From positions 1-28,519 of IMG/VR virus record IMGVR_UViG_3300037258_000151: a DNA stretch of 28,519 bases; one strand, written 5' to 3'. The translations under genes and the position numbers were made by a program. Positions 1 through 7,582 of the stretch are shown here, in pieces; position 1 is the stretch's first letter, and the number at the start of each line of letters is the position of its first letter. Below the pieces are notes generated by a model, which did not search any database, had not been told where the DNA came from, and saw only the letters and a list, made by a program, of their open reading frames with translations. This stretch comes from a virus.

Positions 1-2
1 AT

Positions 3-1991
3 CCGATCGATGCATACAAGCGTCTCGCATCGGATGCTGGGTTCACGCCTGGCGCGATCGCGGCCGTCACGCGTGAGCGTGTGGCGAAGCAGCAGGCAGT
101 ATCTAAACCTAGCGAGACATCCCTCGGCACGCTCGTAAGAACCTACGACTACACCGACGAGCGCGGCGTGACTCTCTACCAGGTCTGCCGGTACGATCCG
201 AAGGACTTTCGGCAACGCCGGCCGGACGGCAAAGGCGGCTGGGACTGGAGCCTCAACGGCGCGCGCCTGGTGCTCTACCGGCTTCCGGACGTGCTGAAGG
301 CTGAAACGGTGCACCTCTGCGCTGGCGAGAAGGATGCCGATAACCTGCGCGAGATGGGACTCGTCGCCACCACTAACGCCGGCGGCGAGAAGAAATGGGA
401 CGCCTCGTTCACCAAAGCTCTCGCCGGCCGCAATATCGTGCTCTGGGTCGATAACGACCGCGCCGGCATCCAGCGCGAGACTCGGCTACTGCGCGAGCTC
501 GCACCTGGCGCTAAATCGCTTCGGCCGGTCCGGACGCCATACGGCAAGGATGTCTCCGACTGGATCCAGCACGGCGCCACGGCTGAGCTTATAGCTGGCC
601 ACGTGCGGAGATCGCCAGACTACGCGCGCCAGTCGTTCGCGGCGGCCGGCGCGATGTCGGAGCAGAAGGTTCCGGCCAACGAGATCGGTCGCGCGATCCT
701 GGCTCGCCACACGATCATGAGTGGCCAGCAGGGCTACGTCTGGGAATACACCGGCACGCATTGGAGACTGGTAGATAATGGAGCGCTCGAAGCGTACGCC
801 CACCAGATAGACACCGTCGAACACACCTCACGGCGCCGCTGTTCGGAGGCTGCCTCGTTCGTGGTGCGCGAGTCCTACAACCCAAACCTCACGTGGAACC
901 GTTTGGAGCCGTATGAGATCGCGTTCGCAAACGGCGTGCTGAACCTACGGCTGGACAACCTGATGCGCGATCATCGGCACGAAGATAACCTCGAAGCGGT
1001 AACGCCCCATACATTCCCTGGTTCGCAGGCCTGCCCGAACTGGGTTGCTGCTCTTGAGCGCTACTTCCGCGGTGATCCTGACTCGGCCGAGAAAATAATC
1101 GCCCTTCAGGAATTCTTCGGCTACTGCCTGATGCCGCATGCGCGCTATAAGAAGTGCCTGATGCTCGAAGGCGAGTCGAACTGCGGCAAATCGCAGATCC
1201 TGACGGCGATCGAGATCCTGGTGGGCTCGGAATACGTCTGCTCGATACTGCCTGGCCTGATGGACGATGCGCGCAACCTGGAGCCAATCCTTGGCAAGCG
1301 GGCCAACATCGTGCATGACCTGCCCAGCAACACAGTGATCGCCGATGGCGGCTTCAAATCGCTGATCGACACCGAGCACAGCATCACCGTGCGGCCAATG
1401 TACAAATCTCCCATGCAATACCGGCCGATCGCGAAGCATATTTTCGGATGCAACCGGAGGCCGCGAGTGAATGACCTCACCGGCGGCGTCTACAATCGCA
1501 TCCTTTATCTGAAGTTCAACAACGTGATTCCGGCGGCAGAGCAGGATCCGTTCTTTGCCGACAAACTGCTTAGCGAGTCGGAAGGCATCGTTTGGTGGGC
1601 AGTGCTGGGAGCTGCGCGGCTACTGGAGCGCAATGGCAGGTTTACGGAGCCACAATCGTCACGGGAAGAACTGGCGGCGTATAGAGAAGAGCAAAACCCG
1701 ATCGGTGGGTTTATCGAGATGCACTGTGAAATTCCGCCGGCGGATCTCGACCCAGAGCAGGCGAGGCGAACTTATGCCGCTTCCTTTACAGAGTTCCGAA
1801 GACTCTATGAAGCCTATCGGAAGCAGAACATTTCCCCTCAGAGCCTCGGTATGCAGTTGAGGGCCGCAGGATTCCTATCGGAAAAGCCAAAGGGCGGAGA
1901 ATTCCGGGATCAGCGCATCATTTTCGGGCTCAAGTTGAAGAACCAAAAAGCCCCCGACACTCCCCAAGAACATCCCGCCGACTGGGTCTAA
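3..1991 (+). CDS. DNA primase/helicase (TOPRIM plus SF3 D5-like helicase), 5' truncated
   Basis: Replication protein of the phage/plasmid primase-helicase type. The reading frame is open to the left edge, so the gene most likely starts outside the window; GTG at 81 is the first in-frame start candidate and residues are numbered from it. A TOPRIM-like region shows GEKDAD (E83) and VDND (D124, D126). A D5_N-like FANGVL motif lies near residue 283. The SF3 helicase part has Walker A GESNCGKS (364-371), a Walker B-like VHDL (D413) and a motif C-like FGCNRRP with Asn near 458. In this family the TOPRIM part supports primer synthesis and the hexameric SF3 ATPase unwinds the origin. A zinc-binding or other N-terminal primase part may lie upstream. 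The gene is followed directly by the repeat block at 2028-2290, which fits an origin next to its initiator. Function is confident; the true start is unknown. Confidence 0.9.
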   Translation, partial: PIDAYKRLASDAGFTPGAIAAVTRERVAKQQAVSKPSETSLGTLVRTYDYTDERGVTLYQVCRYDPKDFRQRRPDGKGGWDWSLNGARLVLYRLPDVLKAETVHLCAGEKDADNLREMGLVATTNAGGEKKWDASFTKALAGRNIVLWVDNDRAGIQRETRLLRELAPGAKSLRPVRTPYGKDVSDWIQHGATAELIAGHVRRSPDYARQSFAAAGAMSEQKVPANEIGRAILARHTIMSGQQGYVWEYTGTHWRLVDNGALEAYAHQIDTVEHTSRRRCSEAASFVVRESYNPNLTWNRLEPYEIAFANGVLNLRLDNLMRDHRHEDNLEAVTPHTFPGSQACPNWVAALERYFRGDPDSAEKIIALQEFFGYCLMPHARYKKCLMLEGESNCGKSQILTAIEILVGSEYVCSILPGLMDDARNLEPILGKRANIVHDLPSNTVIADGGFKSLIDTEHSITVRPMYKSPMQYRPIAKHIFGCNRRPRVNDLTGGVYNRILYLKFNNVIPAAEQDPFFADKLLSESEGIVWWAVLGAARLLERNGRFTEPQSSREELAAYREEQNPIGGFIEMHCEIPPADLDPEQARRTYAASFTEFRRLYEAYRKQNISPQSLGMQLRAAGFLSEKPKGGEFRDQRIIFGLKLKNQKAPDTPQEHPADWV

Positions 1992-2027
1992 TCCGCGCCA
2001 GAACCGCGCCTAATCAAGAACCAGAAT

Positions 2028-2290
2028 TGGGACAACCTTGGGACAACCTGGGACAACCTTTCCATCAAGTTGTCCCAAACTTATCTATTCACCTTTTCTT
2101 ATACTTACGAGGAATTGGGACAACTGGGACAACCTTTTCTCTTATGTAGTGAAAGTGAGTGTAAAGAAAAGAGAATATATAGAAGAGTGCGAAAAAGTTG
2201 TCCCAGTTGTCCCAGTTGTCCCATTCTTTTTACTTTCAACAAGATAGAGTTGGGACAACCTTAACGCTAGTTGTCCCAAAGGTTGTCCCA
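2028..2290. repeat. Iteron-like block: 12 copies of TGGGACAAC/GTTGTCCCA (candidate replication origin)
   Basis: The 343-bp gap between the primase and the small terminase holds no credible gene. It has six direct copies of TGGGACAAC (starts 2028, 2039, 2049, 2116, 2125, 2251) and six inverted copies GTTGTCCCA (2069, 2197, 2206, 2215, 2270, 2282). Arms 2116-2139 and 2191-2214 are complementary over 24 positions with one mismatch. Arms 2250-2259 and 2270-2279 form a perfect 10-bp stem with a 10-nt loop. The stretches between clusters (2080-2113, 2134-2195) are strikingly AT-rich for this genome. Repeated binding sites around an AT-rich segment beside a replicative helicase gene are typical of origins. 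An operator array or structured RNA is also possible. Short frames here simply translate the repeats and are not genes. Confidence 0.75.
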
Positions 2291-2297
2291 TTTCCCT

Positions 2298-2307
2298 CTG
2301 GTCGAGT
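2298..2307 (+). promoter_or_regulatory. CTGGTCGAGT motif, 27 nt before terS
   Basis: This exact 10-mer recurs at 4388-4397 and 23777-23786, each time in an intergenic gap 27-29 nt before a start codon that lacks a clear Shine-Dalgarno sequence. Here it follows the repeat block and precedes the ATG at 2335. The spacing suggests the upstream element of a promoter giving a leaderless or near-leaderless mRNA. GAATCT at 2323-2328 is only a poor -10 candidate. The promoter role is inferred. Confidence 0.4.
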
Positions 2308-2334
2308 CTCTCTTCTACCTGCGAATCTGGGTCC

Positions 2335-2706
2335 ATGCCCGGCGGAAGACCACCTAAATTCAGCAGTGTAGAGCAGCTCGAAGGGCTCATCGCGGCGTAT
2401 TTCGTTGACCGAGACGAGAAGCGCAAACCCTACACGATACAGGGCTTAGCTGCTGCTCTCGAAACCACGCGGGAAACACTCCTGGATTACGAGAAGGATA
2501 AGCCAGCCTTCGCCCAGTTCTCTGACAGCATAAAACGCGCGAAGTGTCGCATCGGTGCGGACGTCGAGGAGCGGCTACTGTCCGGCGAGCAGCACGCGGC
2601 CGGCCCGATCTTCTGGCTGAAGAACCATGGCTGGGCAGACAAACAGGAGCGCGAGCTGTCCGGCGGCGTCACGATCACGTTCACGGATGCGGAGAAGGAA
2701 GCATGA
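2335..2706 (+). CDS. terS: Terminase small subunit
   Basis: A 123-residue protein. It recognises phage DNA and delivers it to the large terminase for packaging. The N-terminal half is helical and helix-turn-helix-like (GLAAALETTRETLLDYEK, about residues 38-55). The C-terminal half carries the segment FWLKNHGWADKQE typical of one family of small terminases, followed by a short strand-rich oligomerisation tail. Length is normal for the family. The start ATG has no strong ribosome binding site but sits 27 nt after the CTGGTCGAGT motif. Its stop overlaps the next gene by ATGA. Position two genes before the large subunit supports the call. Confidence 0.85.
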   Translation: MPGGRPPKFSSVEQLEGLIAAYFVDRDEKRKPYTIQGLAAALETTRETLLDYEKDKPAFAQFSDSIKRAKCRIGADVEERLLSGEQHAAGPIFWLKNHGWADKQERELSGGVTITFTDAEKEA

Positions 2707-2858
2707 GCCCTGACTACCTCCGCGGCCTGCATGACGCCCTGGACATCGTCACGAGCTGGATCAACGGCGCCAACACCAGCGATGAGCAAAAGCTCGTACT
2801 GGCGGACGTGGCGGCCGATATCCGCGTCAAGCTGCCGCCTGACGATCCCCAGTCGTGA
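2703..2858 (+). CDS. Small hypothetical protein between terminase genes
   Basis: A 51-residue acidic protein that overlaps terS by ATGA and the large terminase by GTGA, so the three are probably translationally coupled. It begins MSPDYLRGLHDALDIV and ends with a polar tail rich in Pro and Asp. It is predicted mostly helical, with no cysteines, signal peptide or membrane segment. I do not recognise a family. Its place suggests a packaging accessory factor or simply a conserved spacer gene, but the sequence does not show which. Confidence 0.65.
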   Translation: MSPDYLRGLHDALDIVTSWINGANTSDEQKLVLADVAADIRVKLPPDDPQS

Positions 2859-4354
2859 GCTTCATCCCCACGTCCAGGCAGCGGGAAGCCATCAACCTAC
2901 TCGCCAGCCCACAGCGCCACACGGGCCTTGTCGGCGGCTCACGTAGCGGCAAGACCACCACCTTCACTCGCCATTGCTGTATACGCGCCCTGAAGGCGGC
3001 AAATAGCCGGCATGTGATCTTGCGGCGCCACTTCAACAGCGCTCGCAAGTCGATCTGGCTCGACACGCTGCCTGGCGTCATCCGCAAGTGCTGGCCGCAG
3101 CTCTCGCCGATGCTGAAGCGCAACGAACAGGATTGCCGGCTGATCTTCCCGAACGATGCGGAGGTGTGGGTTGCAGGACTCGACGACAAAGAGCGTATCG
3201 AGAAGATCCTCGGCACCGAATACGCCACGATCTATTTCTGCGAGTGCAGCGAAATCCCGTGGCCCACGATCCCGGTTGTCCTGACTCGGCTCGCCCAGAA
3301 CATCACTGGCTTGCGGCAGCGCGCCTATTATGACCTCAACCCCACTGGCACGGGCCACTGGACCTACCGGCTATTCATACAGCACCAGCAGCCCGAATCG
3401 CGCGAGAAGCTGCCCGATCCGGAGAACTACCGCATGCTGTACATGAACCCGAACGACAACGCGGCCAATCTGACGCCAGAGTACATCGCCTCGCTGGCCA
3501 GTTTGCCAGAGAAGCAGCGCAAACGCTTCTTGCTGGGTGAGTACGTGGCGGAAGTCGACGGTGCGCTGTGGACGATGGAGTTAATCGAGCAGGATCGCAT
3601 CGACGTTGATTCACTCCCGCAGTGCCAGCGCGTTGTCATCGCGGTAGATCCTTCCGGTTCGAAGGGCGAGTACGATATAAACTCCGACGAGATCGGCCTA
3701 GTCGCTGTCGGCCTCGGAGTCGACAAGCGGCTGTACATCCTCGAGGATCGCACCGGCGCCGGGTCGCCAGAGCAATGGTCGCGCAAGGCTGTGCATATGT
3801 ATCACAAATGGCAAGCTGACGCGATCGTGGGTGAGGCGAACTTCGGTGGAGACATGGTGCGGGCCTGCATTCACTCAGCCGATCGCAACGTGAGGTATAA
3901 ACCTGTCACGGCAAGCCGCGGTAAAGCCGTACGAGCCGAACCAGTCGCTGGCCTGTACGAGCAGCATCGAGTCTCGCACGCTGGCCGCTTCCCGCAGCTT
4001 GAGGATCAGCTTCTAAACTTCTCGACCGCGGGCTACATGGGCGATCGTTCACCGAACAATGCCGACGCGCTCGTGTGGGGCGTCACTGAACTCGCCCTTG
4101 ACATACCTACCGATGGTTTGCTGGAATTCTACCGGGGCGAGACGGTGCTCAAAGTCCAAACCGCTGCGGCGCTTATAAAACCAACGATCTCACCCCAAAC
4201 CCCAACGTGCACCGCGTGTGGATCTGCTGCCGTGCACGTAGTCAGCGCAACGCACAACCGATGCGGGCAGTGCGGAGCCACATGGCAGACTACGCCGACT
4301 CCGGAAGCTTATCCGCTGGCTGATCGACCGTTCGCGAACTACCTGCGCAAGTAA
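2855..4354 (+). CDS. terL: Terminase large subunit with C-terminal zinc ribbon
   Basis: ATPase-nuclease that pumps DNA into the prohead and cuts the concatemer. It is 499 residues, with a GTG start overlapping the previous stop. The ATPase domain has Walker A GGSRSGKTT (about 27-35) and a Walker B-like TIYFCECSE (about 124-132), where the usual Asp before the catalytic Glu is Cys. The RNase H-like nuclease domain shows AVDPSG (about 263), GEANFGG (about 326) and NNADALVWG (about 402), which supply the acidic metal ligands. After the normal domain end comes a roughly 50-residue tail with a C-x2-C-x14-C-x2-C zinc ribbon (C452, C455, C470, C473). That tail is unusual and resembles the separate small protein encoded at 4723-4911. 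The terminase assignment is secure. Confidence 0.95.
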   Translation: MSFIPTSRQREAINLLASPQRHTGLVGGSRSGKTTTFTRHCCIRALKAANSRHVILRRHFNSARKSIWLDTLPGVIRKCWPQLSPMLKRNEQDCRLIFPNDAEVWVAGLDDKERIEKILGTEYATIYFCECSEIPWPTIPVVLTRLAQNITGLRQRAYYDLNPTGTGHWTYRLFIQHQQPESREKLPDPENYRMLYMNPNDNAANLTPEYIASLASLPEKQRKRFLLGEYVAEVDGALWTMELIEQDRIDVDSLPQCQRVVIAVDPSGSKGEYDINSDEIGLVAVGLGVDKRLYILEDRTGAGSPEQWSRKAVHMYHKWQADAIVGEANFGGDMVRACIHSADRNVRYKPVTASRGKAVRAEPVAGLYEQHRVSHAGRFPQLEDQLLNFSTAGYMGDRSPNNADALVWGVTELALDIPTDGLLEFYRGETVLKVQTAAALIKPTISPQTPTCTACGSAAVHVVSATHNRCGQCGATWQTTPTPEAYPLADRPFANYLRK

Positions 4355-4360
4355 GCACGC

Positions 4361-4390
4361 TCCTGATCAATCCTGATCGCTCCTGAACTG
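4361..4390. repeat. Three tandem 10-bp repeats (TCCTGATCaa / TCCTGATCgc / TCCTGAactg)
   Basis: Units begin at 4361, 4371 and 4381, exactly 10 bp (about one helical turn) apart. They share TCCTGA, and the first two share TCCTGATC. They lie in the 71-bp gap between the terminase and the next gene and run straight into the CTGGTCGAGT motif at 4388. Same-face spacing next to a putative promoter element is what an operator or activator site would look like. The binding role is inferred. Confidence 0.55.
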
Positions 4391-4397
4391 GTCGAGT
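4388..4397 (+). promoter_or_regulatory. CTGGTCGAGT motif, 28 nt before the 4426 gene
   Basis: Second intergenic copy of the shared 10-mer, directly after three tandem repeats. A -10-like TAAAGT lies at 4412-4417. The downstream GTG has no Shine-Dalgarno sequence, which fits a transcript starting at or near the start codon. Confidence 0.4.
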
Positions 4398-4425
4398 TTC
4401 CAAATCCCCGCTAAAGTTCGGTTCA

Positions 4426-4722
4426 GTGCTCGACTCGACACCCTCGACACCGGACAAAAAAACCGTGCCAATAGAACGGCAATACCTCACCTTGGGCGGG
4501 GCCGCTGTCATTGTGGCTTTCGCCTGTGGCTTGGCGCTCAACGTTGGCAGCAAGCTTCAGAACATTGAAAACCTTACGACGCAGGTCCGAGAACTGGCCG
4601 CTGCTGTCAACACCCAGACCGTGGCTTATCAGGTAAGTGAAAAGGAAAACCTTCTCAGCCTCGCGGACCTGAAAGCGCGTGTGACGGTGCTTGAGGACGA
4701 GCGCGCCGAGGGACGCAAGTAA
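4426..4722 (+). CDS. Small membrane-anchored coiled-coil protein
   Basis: A 98-residue protein with a GTG start. Residues 1-20 are polar. About 21-42 form one transmembrane helix (core LGGAAVIVAFACGLAL). The rest is a heptad-rich coiled coil (ENLTTQVRELAAAVNTQT and VTVLEDERA). This layout is seen in phage spanin-like and holin-accessory proteins and in generic phage membrane proteins. No lipobox or cell-wall enzyme lies nearby to decide between them. It is the first gene after a regulatory-looking gap and is followed without spacing (TAA then ATG) by the zinc-ribbon gene. Coding is likely; function is unassigned. Confidence 0.6.
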   Translation: MLDSTPSTPDKKTVPIERQYLTLGGAAVIVAFACGLALNVGSKLQNIENLTTQVRELAAAVNTQTVAYQVSEKENLLSLADLKARVTVLEDERAEGRK

Positions 4723-4911
4723 ATGCAGTGGCTACGCCGCTGGTTCGTTCTGCATTTCGTCCGTGTCGATCCAAACGCGAAGTGCCCGGCATGCGGCTGG
4801 AGTAAGGGAAAGATCGTGTACGCCGAACGAATGATTGCCCATCACTGCGATGTCTGCACCGCGGAGTGGGCAGAGCCGTGTGTAGTTCAACCCAGCATCT
4901 GGAGCGCATGA
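4723..4911 (+). CDS. Zinc-ribbon protein
   Basis: A 62-residue protein starting immediately after the previous stop. After a basic, aromatic N terminus (MQWLRRWFVLHFVRV) comes a treble-clef or ribbon pattern C21-x2-C24-x17-C42-x2-C45 with HH before the third Cys and TAEW after the fourth. The spacing and the CPACG...HC..C.AEW signature closely match the zinc ribbon at the end of the large terminase (CTACG...RC..C.ATW), which suggests a shared origin. It may bind nucleic acid or the terminase/portal complex; that is inference. The stop overlaps an ATGA, and a GGAG at 4901-4904 could serve the micro-ORF that follows. Confidence 0.65.
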   Translation: MQWLRRWFVLHFVRVDPNAKCPACGWSKGKIVYAERMIAHHCDVCTAEWAEPCVVQPSIWSA

Positions 4912-4912
4912 A

Positions 4913-4975
4913 ATGCCTGAGCCAATCATCCTCGAACACCTGATCAGCCTCATACGAATCGTATTTGGTCTCTAG
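4913..4975 (+). CDS. Possible 20-codon leader ORF before the portal gene
   Basis: A very short frame, beginning MPEPIILEHL and rich in Ile and Leu, with GGAG 8 nt upstream of its ATG. Its stop codon (4973-4975) lies between two in-frame candidate portal starts (TTG 4965 and TTG 4980), neither of which has its own Shine-Dalgarno sequence. It could therefore act by translational coupling, letting ribosomes re-initiate on the portal gene. It may equally be chance; only the ribosome-site spacing supports it. Confidence 0.3.
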   Translation: MPEPIILEHLISLIRIVFGL

Positions 4976-7319
4976 TACCTTGCCTAAGCAACCCAACGTC
5001 GGACCATACCAAGCACCGCGGGTGCTCTCGCCAAGCCAGATCCTCGCCACCGGCGGGACGCAGAACGTCCGCGGCGTCGGCATGGCCGATTGGTTTGGAC
5101 CGCTACAGCCAATCAAGCCCGTTGCGCCGGCGGACACAAAGCCGCGCCAGTGGGAGTATGCTCCGGGATCGAACTTAGTCTGGACACCTCGCGGCGAAGA
5201 GACAATCTCGTTCGCGATGCTGCGCAACCTTGCCGACTCGTACGACCTGCTACGCGGCGTGATCGAGACGGTGAAAGATCAGATTTGCAAAGAGGCCTGG
5301 TCGATCAACGTTAAGCCAGAGCCTGGCGAGAAGAAGAAGGACCGCGAGAAACGTCAAGCTCAGAATCCAGACGTAAAGACGCTCACGGCTCTGTTCGAGG
5401 CACCTGACGGGGATCACGACTGGCCCACATGGCTGCGCATGGTGCTTGAGGACATGTTGGTCCTCGATGCGCCGGCGGTCTACATCGAGCGCGCGATCTC
5501 TGGCGTCACGCCAACAGGCAAGACCATGAAGGCCGCGGACAACTCTACCGTGCCTGTCGTTCGTGCTCAGCAAGCGGGCAAGGTAAATGCATTGCGGCCA
5601 GTCGATGGCGCCACGATCAACCGCTACATCACCACGCAAGGCTTCATCCCGTCTCCGCCATCGGCCGCGTATTGCCAGACGCTCTACGGATCTCCCGCGG
5701 TCGATCTCACCACGGCCGATCTCGTCTATGCCCCACGCAATCCGCGCACGTGGAAGATGTACGGCTATAGCCCGGTCGAGCAGATGATCGTGACCGTGAA
5801 CATCGCGCTTCGGCGCGAGATGTTCCAGTTGCACTATTACACCGATGGCAGCGTTCCGGATGCAATGACATTCACTCCGCCGAGTTGGACGCCTGGCCAG
5901 GTGAAGGAATTCCAGGATTACTGGGATTCGATGCTCACCGGCAACCTACGCACTCGTCGCCGTATGCGCTTCCTGCCATCGTTCGGTGAGTCCACAGCCA
6001 AGCCAAACATCGTCTTCCCGAAAGAGGCGCTACTAAAAGACGAGATGGATGATTGGCTGGCTAAGCTGATCTGCTATTTCTTCTCGGTCCCGAGTACGCC
6101 ACTCCAGAAGGCAATGAACCGGGCAAGTGCGCAGCAGAATGCAGACGACGCGGAAGAGTCAGGACTGGATCCGAAACTTATCTGGGTCGAGTCGATGGTT
6201 AACCGGATCATCCGGCTACTGCAGTATGTCGGAGTCGAGTTCGCATTCTCTCGCCATCGCGAGACTGACGCTCTCAAGCAAGCGCAAGCGGACAACGTCT
6301 ACATCGGCAAAGTGAAGCGCGTAAACGAGGTGCGTGAGGATCTAGGCCTCGATCCAGACCCGAACCCTCTCGCTGATCAACTTGGCGAGTACACGCCGAT
6401 GAACGGCTTTATCCCACTGGGGACGCAACCGGCACAGCAGCAGGCGGGCGCGGACGGCGAGAAACCGCAAGCGGACAAGCCGGACGACTCGAAGCAGATG
6501 GATCGTAACCGCGCGGAGAAAACCGTTCGGGTGCACCAAGTACTGGAAGAGGTACGCAGCGAGCGCACCACTCGCAAACTCGAACGCGCGGTCGCCTCGT
6601 TCCTGAAGAACGCTGGTGAGCAGGCGGCGAGTCGAGTTGCGGCAGAACTCGGAGCCAAGAAAGCCGCGAAGCCTCTACCACTCGACGACGACGAAACGGC
6701 GCGACTCGTCAACACGGCAATCGTGATTCCCTGGGAGGATCTAGTTCCCGTGGTCCGCGAGCCACTGATCGAAGCTGCGCAGCAGGGAGCGACGTCTGGG
6801 CTGCTGAGTGTCCACGCGGTGACTGGGCCGCTGTTCTCGAAGTCCAATCAACTCGCGGCGGACTTTGCCGCGCATCGAGCGGCGGAACTCGTCGGCAAGA
6901 AACTGGTCGACGGCGCGCTGTTAGACAACCCATCGGCGAAGTGGGCGATAGACGAAACAACGCGCGAAGAATTGCGGCGCACGATCACGCAAGCACTCAG
7001 TGAAGAGACCACGGTGGATGAACTCCTGGACGCTATTCGAGAGTCGCCAGCATTCAGCGAGCAGCGGGCGCGCATGATCGCCAGGACGGAAGTATCGCTC
7101 GCGCAAAGCAATGGCACGATGGCGGCGTGGAAAACAACCGGGCTGGTCGAGTCCCTGAAATGGGTACTATCCTCCGATCACAGATGTTGCGACGAGTGCG
7201 ATCTCAATGCGGCGGCGGGTCCAGTGGAGTTTGGGAAGGCTTTCCCTTCCGGCGACTTCACGGCACCAGCACATCCGAATTGCAATTGCGCCGTGATCGC
7301 AGCGAAGGTTAGGTACTGA
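4965..7319 (+). CDS. Portal protein fused to a MuF-like head morphogenesis domain
   Basis: A 784-residue protein. Residues about 60-480 are an HK97/SPP1-type portal: dodecameric ring at the capsid vertex, dock for terminase and tail. Typical segments are LRNLADSYDLLRGVIETVKD, LRPVDGATI, YAPRNPRTWKMYGYSPVEQ, and a helical stem with YFFSVPSTPLQ. A charged, Gln-rich linker (about 485-530) leads to a C-terminal domain (about 640-784) with the MuF hallmarks ARTEVSLAQ (near 707), the pair CCDEC, and HPNCNC (near 768). In SPP1 and Mu these two functions are separate neighbouring genes. Start choice is weak: TTG 4965 gives this length, TTG 4980 is also possible, and neither has a ribosome site. The domain content is clear. 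Confidence 0.9.
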   Translation: MVSSTLPKQPNVGPYQAPRVLSPSQILATGGTQNVRGVGMADWFGPLQPIKPVAPADTKPRQWEYAPGSNLVWTPRGEETISFAMLRNLADSYDLLRGVIETVKDQICKEAWSINVKPEPGEKKKDREKRQAQNPDVKTLTALFEAPDGDHDWPTWLRMVLEDMLVLDAPAVYIERAISGVTPTGKTMKAADNSTVPVVRAQQAGKVNALRPVDGATINRYITTQGFIPSPPSAAYCQTLYGSPAVDLTTADLVYAPRNPRTWKMYGYSPVEQMIVTVNIALRREMFQLHYYTDGSVPDAMTFTPPSWTPGQVKEFQDYWDSMLTGNLRTRRRMRFLPSFGESTAKPNIVFPKEALLKDEMDDWLAKLICYFFSVPSTPLQKAMNRASAQQNADDAEESGLDPKLIWVESMVNRIIRLLQYVGVEFAFSRHRETDALKQAQADNVYIGKVKRVNEVREDLGLDPDPNPLADQLGEYTPMNGFIPLGTQPAQQQAGADGEKPQADKPDDSKQMDRNRAEKTVRVHQVLEEVRSERTTRKLERAVASFLKNAGEQAASRVAAELGAKKAAKPLPLDDDETARLVNTAIVIPWEDLVPVVREPLIEAAQQGATSGLLSVHAVTGPLFSKSNQLAADFAAHRAAELVGKKLVDGALLDNPSAKWAIDETTREELRRTITQALSEETTVDELLDAIRESPAFSEQRARMIARTEVSLAQSNGTMAAWKTTGLVESLKWVLSSDHRCCDECDLNAAAGPVEFGKAFPSGDFTAPAHPNCNCAVIAAKVRY

Positions 7320-7582
7320 TGTCTTACCGGCTCAAGATGAAAGTCGCGTCCGTAACGCCAGTGGCCTCGCACAACGCGGCCAATCCAGCGATCAAGACGG
7401 TACAGGCTCGGGACGTGATTGAGATGAACGTTGTGGCCGTGGACGGCGCGGCTTCGGAGAACTCGAACTACGCGAAGCTTACCGTGTCTGGAAGCCTGCA
7501 GATCACAAGCTCTGATCCGGCGCTCGTAAGCACGGTGAGGGCCGGGCAGTACTACTACGTCGATCTGACGTTGACCTCATGA
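7319..7582 (+). CDS. Small beta-rich structural-like protein
   Basis: An 87-residue protein starting in a TGATG overlap with the portal gene. It is strand-rich and Thr/Val/Ser-rich, with segments such as VIEMNVVAVDGAA and YYYVDLTLTS. It has no Cys, membrane helix or signal peptide. Its composition and place between portal and prohead protease suggest a small virion or capsid-associated protein, possibly a decoration protein, but no family is recognised. It overlaps the next gene by ATGA. Confidence 0.6.
   Translation: MSYRLKMKVASVTPVASHNAANPAIKTVQARDVIEMNVVAVDGAASENSNYAKLTVSGSLQITSSDPALVSTVRAGQYYYVDLTLTS

Noticed and set aside
2197-2223. Possible CRISPR-like tandem repeat
   Set aside because: Units are 9 bp, tandem without spacers, and occur in both orientations; no cas genes.
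2038-2264. Overlapping short frames reading GQPGTTFP or CPSCPSCP in the gap after the primase gene
   Set aside because: They are translations of the 9-bp repeats in different frames; no ribosome site and no coding composition.
7184-7312. Gene started by the CTGGTCGAGT copy at 7143, with an ATG 31 nt downstream
   Set aside because: It would be a 42-residue out-of-frame product inside the MuF domain; the motif copy there is probably incidental or an internal promoter.
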